From the NCBI GenBank assembly GCA_022605425.2, contig CM061248.1, positions 806,001 through 870,000 on the forward strand: 64,000 bases of DNA. The letters are read 5' to 3'. Numbering within the stretch: the stretch's first letter is position 1; each line of letters begins with the position of its first letter. The notes beneath the pieces are model-generated. The model did no database searches. It saw nothing but the letters and a program-made list of their open reading frames with translations, and had not been told where the DNA came from. Below are positions 61,333 to 64,000 of the stretch, piece by piece. Both the position numbers and the translations under genes were made by a program. The DNA is from Hamiltosporidium tvaerminnensis (Eukaryota; Microsporidia; Dubosqiidae).

Positions 61333-63000
61333 TTTTTGGGGCTGGACAACCCCTTAAAATTGTCCCTATTAAAACAAAAAAATCCTTTAGAGAATTAATG
61401 CAGATAAAGATGATTTAAAGAAGATTGAAGAGGATTTAATAAAAAAAAATTTAAAAAAAATTTAAAGTTTTATTTGTTTCTCATTTAAAAACCCATCATA
61501 AATTTTATTCGGGGCTTTTTTTTATCTTGGGTTTAAATGTTTTTCTATTATTTAGGGCTTTACTGTGTTAATTTCTTGCTTTCATTTTTGATACTTTTTA
61601 ATATTTTTAGCAAATGATTTAATTTAACTCTGTTTTCTAGAATAGAAGTGTGGTAATTCAGTGAATGCTTTTTAATGTTTCTTTATAATGTTGAATTGTT
61701 TAAATGAAGATTTCATAGAGTTTTTTCTGTCCTATCTCTTAAAGGTTTAATTTATACACCTAATATCATGGAAAATAGGTAGTAAAGCCAATTTATTTTT
61801 TGATCCACGTATTCTTCTTACTGTATTTATGCGTATTTTCTACTAAATCCATGTCTATATGGATACGTGTATGTAAAGCCTTCTGAAGTATACTGTAACT
61901 CCTAAGTAAAAGTGGCATAAAATCATATTACAAAAGGTTTTATTTACCTTTTTACACCATAAGAAAGTATGATAATCAATATAAAGAGCAAATGTTTATA
62001 TTTTTTCTTCGATAATATTTATAAGTTTTGTAGAGTTGATTTAGGCAGAAATGTAATAATTGATATTTAGTATTTCTTGTGAAAAAAACCATATCAGTCT
62101 ATATGCAAAAAAGAAATCAGATGATCTTCTGGTGTTACAATATTCAAACATAACTAGTTTAAGAATTTTGAAAAGATGAGTTCAAATGGTTTTTAAATGT
62201 GTGAAATATTGCATAGAAGAGAATACTATCACTGTTTGCTTTTGTTGATAAAGTGTGAGGCTTCTATATATAACTCCCTAAATTTTCGGTTGGTTACAGT
62301 TGAAAAAATTATCTAAATAAGTGTTATACTTCCTTCTATAACAATATCATGATATTCAGAATTTAAGACAATCTCTCGTTTTTACGGTTTTAGATTATTT
62401 TAACAAATATTAGAAAGAAGGCTCCTTTAACTAGCTTATAATTTTTTCTTGATATTGCTTTTACTATTTGGTTTTTAACCAGGGGTACGGGAAAGTATTT
62501 TTTGAAGGTGCGAAATTTCCCCGTCAAAAGCCTAATATCGGACACAAATTATGATTCTCTGTTTTTTACGACAAAATACAAATATTTCGGGACATGAGAA
62601 TAAGGTAAAGAAATATGTACATGTAGGTTTTCTTTGATATGCTTAATAACACAACACACACAGACAATCGTTCTCATTGTTATTCTGATGCATATTAGCC
62701 CAATACATTGACTTATTCCAAGACGAAGATCTCATTTTTTTCTCATTGTCTGTGTCTAAAAATGCGGGTCTTGGGAATTTAGATGAGAGTCCTCTTTATA
62801 AAGAATACGTTTAAACATTTATACATTTGATTTTTAACACTATTGGCCGATTATACATTCTTAATTGATCAATGACATACGCCGAAAGGATATGTTGGCC
62901 TTAAAACATAGGTAATTTTCTCATTAATTGTAAACATATTTTTTTTTTAAAATTATAGAATTTTTGTCTTGAAACAGTTTAATTGATCATTTTGGATCAT
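61333..63000 (+). repeat. Module Z: diverged relative of X at the array edge
   Basis: The first 180 bases are ordinary R tail. After that only weak, interrupted similarity to the left part of X remains: 62005-62160 aligns with about 35015-35135, and 62340-62400 with about 35365-35410. I see no gene here. The decay suggests an old array copy that has not been homogenised. Confidence 0.5.
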
Positions 63001-64000
63001 CTATCTCAAAAACTGGTTTGCAACGAAATTTATGCTAATCATGTATTCACTTGTAAACAGAAAAAGAATAGTACGAAACTACTCATGCATTTTATGTTCC
63101 AAGATATTTTAAAGACCTAATACAAAACTATCAAAGTTATTAGAGATTTCAACGTTCTATATGGTAATATATGTACGAAAACATGAACATCTTGAAGTAA
63201 AAAACTTCGTTTTGGTTCCGGAGGTATCATTCAAAAATCGATCGGGTCTACAATCTAAACCCCGCTGTTAGAATAATCTTATCGCGTGACATAAATGTCT
63301 GCAGGTAAAAAAATATCCCCGAAATCGCTTGAGGAATTTTAAACCGTGCAAATTATACAACTTAAACATTAAAAATCAAGCAAATAATACACACTAGCAG
63401 ATTTTGTTCCCGAATGATTTAATTCCTTCGCGAGTTTAAGATCTCTGTACCAATAGATTTCTGCTGATAATATAAGACATAAAAGTAATCATTAAAAATA
63501 ATATACGATTTAAATTGTAAACTGATGTTGTTAGATTTCAGCCGGCCGATGGTATTTGTATGATATGTAAGAGAAGTAGAAATTATTGAAGAATTGCTAG
63601 TTTACGAGCAAATGAAGTTCACTCCGAGAGTAATTGATGTTTTCAACCACATCAAAGCTTTTTTTTACATTTCCATTATTATTGAACTTAATTATCTCAA
63701 TTTGCACGAATGGAGTTTAGCAATTTTATGCAAAAGTGCTGAATTTACAAACATGATGAGCATAATTACTGCATTTTACATCACATTCACTTGCGTGTAA
63801 AACTTCGCCAGAAACGTTAAAATATCATCTCATTTTTTGTCATTTTCATCTAAATAATAGCCGTGGAAAAGCTTCACTTCATTGCATTTTTCGTTTCCCA
63901 TGTGAAGAAATCGTTGCTAGTCATACCGTGCTTCCTTATTCTATCTAAGTAGGATCTTCCTTTTAAGTCCGTATGTCTTGCTGGTTTTTTAAATTACGAG
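63001..64000. other. Sequence outside the array, no other copy in window
   Basis: I found no match to A, B, X or Y over this kilobase. It is slightly less AT-rich than the modules and has short stretches such as 63215-63270 with mixed codon-like composition, but no ORF beyond 68 codons. It probably lies outside the amplified unit. Confidence 0.4.
63612..63800 (+). CDS. Hypothetical 62-aa ORF outside the array
   Basis: The frame opens before 63594 (a TTG) and the first ATG is at 63612; it ends in TAA at 63800. The composition is less extreme than most frames here, with Glu, His, Trp and two Cys, and there is a hydrophobic stretch around residues 14-22. It could be part of an exon, since the frame is open for several codons upstream of the ATG. 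I do not recognise it, and chance is a fair explanation for an ORF this short. Confidence 0.2.
   Translation: MKFTPRVIDVFNHIKAFFYISIIIELNYLNLHEWSLAILCKSAEFTNMMSIITAFYITFTCV

Larger units (their letters stand above)
35402..61510. repeat. Second tandem period (incomplete)
   Basis: Repeats bases 1 to about 26110. Similarity continues through R copy 14 and the first 180 bases beyond it, then is lost at about 61511, where the first period has an X module and this one has Z. Confidence 0.9.

Noticed and set aside
1-64000. CRISPR array or classic transposon
   Set aside because: Repeats are kilobase modules without short spacers. No transposase, integrase or reverse transcriptase motif and no target-site duplication was seen.

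Overview
AT-rich DNA (about three quarters A+T by eye, GC islands excepted) with almost no gene-like content: no rRNA, tRNA, transposase, reverse transcriptase or recognisable housekeeping gene was found on either strand. Non-coding sequence dominates and nothing looks like a bacterial operon, so I read it as a repeat array from an AT-rich eukaryote. I could not identify the organism. A ciliate-type genetic code is discussed in the findings as an unproven possibility.

The layout is very regular. Fourteen copies of one cassette, R, occur in strictly alternating orientation (-,+,-,+ ...). R is about 640 bp: a conserved upstream segment, a 114-codon ORF and an invariant block just after the stop. 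The 5' side of every R faces a module of type A (about 4.66 kb) or B (about 5.6 kb). The 3' side faces a module of type X (about 3.08 kb), Y (about 2.83 kb) or, at the right end, Z. Left to right, with orientation: X+(partial) A+ X- B+ Y+ B- X+ A- X+ A+ X- B+ Y+ B- Z.

The same structure can be described as a 14.7-kb arm (R-A-R-X-R-B-R) repeated in alternating orientation, with spacers that alternate between Y and X. Two arms and two spacers make a 35.4-kb tandem period: base 1 corresponds to about base 35402. The second period runs to about 61510. There the array leaves the repeat pattern and enters Z, a strongly diverged relative of X, and then sequence with no other copy in the window.

A and B are ancient relatives of each other, as are X, Y and Z. 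X and B share a patch of about 250 bp that Y lacks and that I could not find in A. B alone carries a GC-rich island of about 650 bp. Copies of one module are mostly near-identical but mosaic: variants switch partners along their length, as expected from gene conversion and inversion between inverted repeats. The only repeated protein candidate is the R ORF, a small basic protein with a hydrophobic N-terminus, of unknown function. Other ORFs are short, mostly lack an ATG, and are fossils or chance frames.
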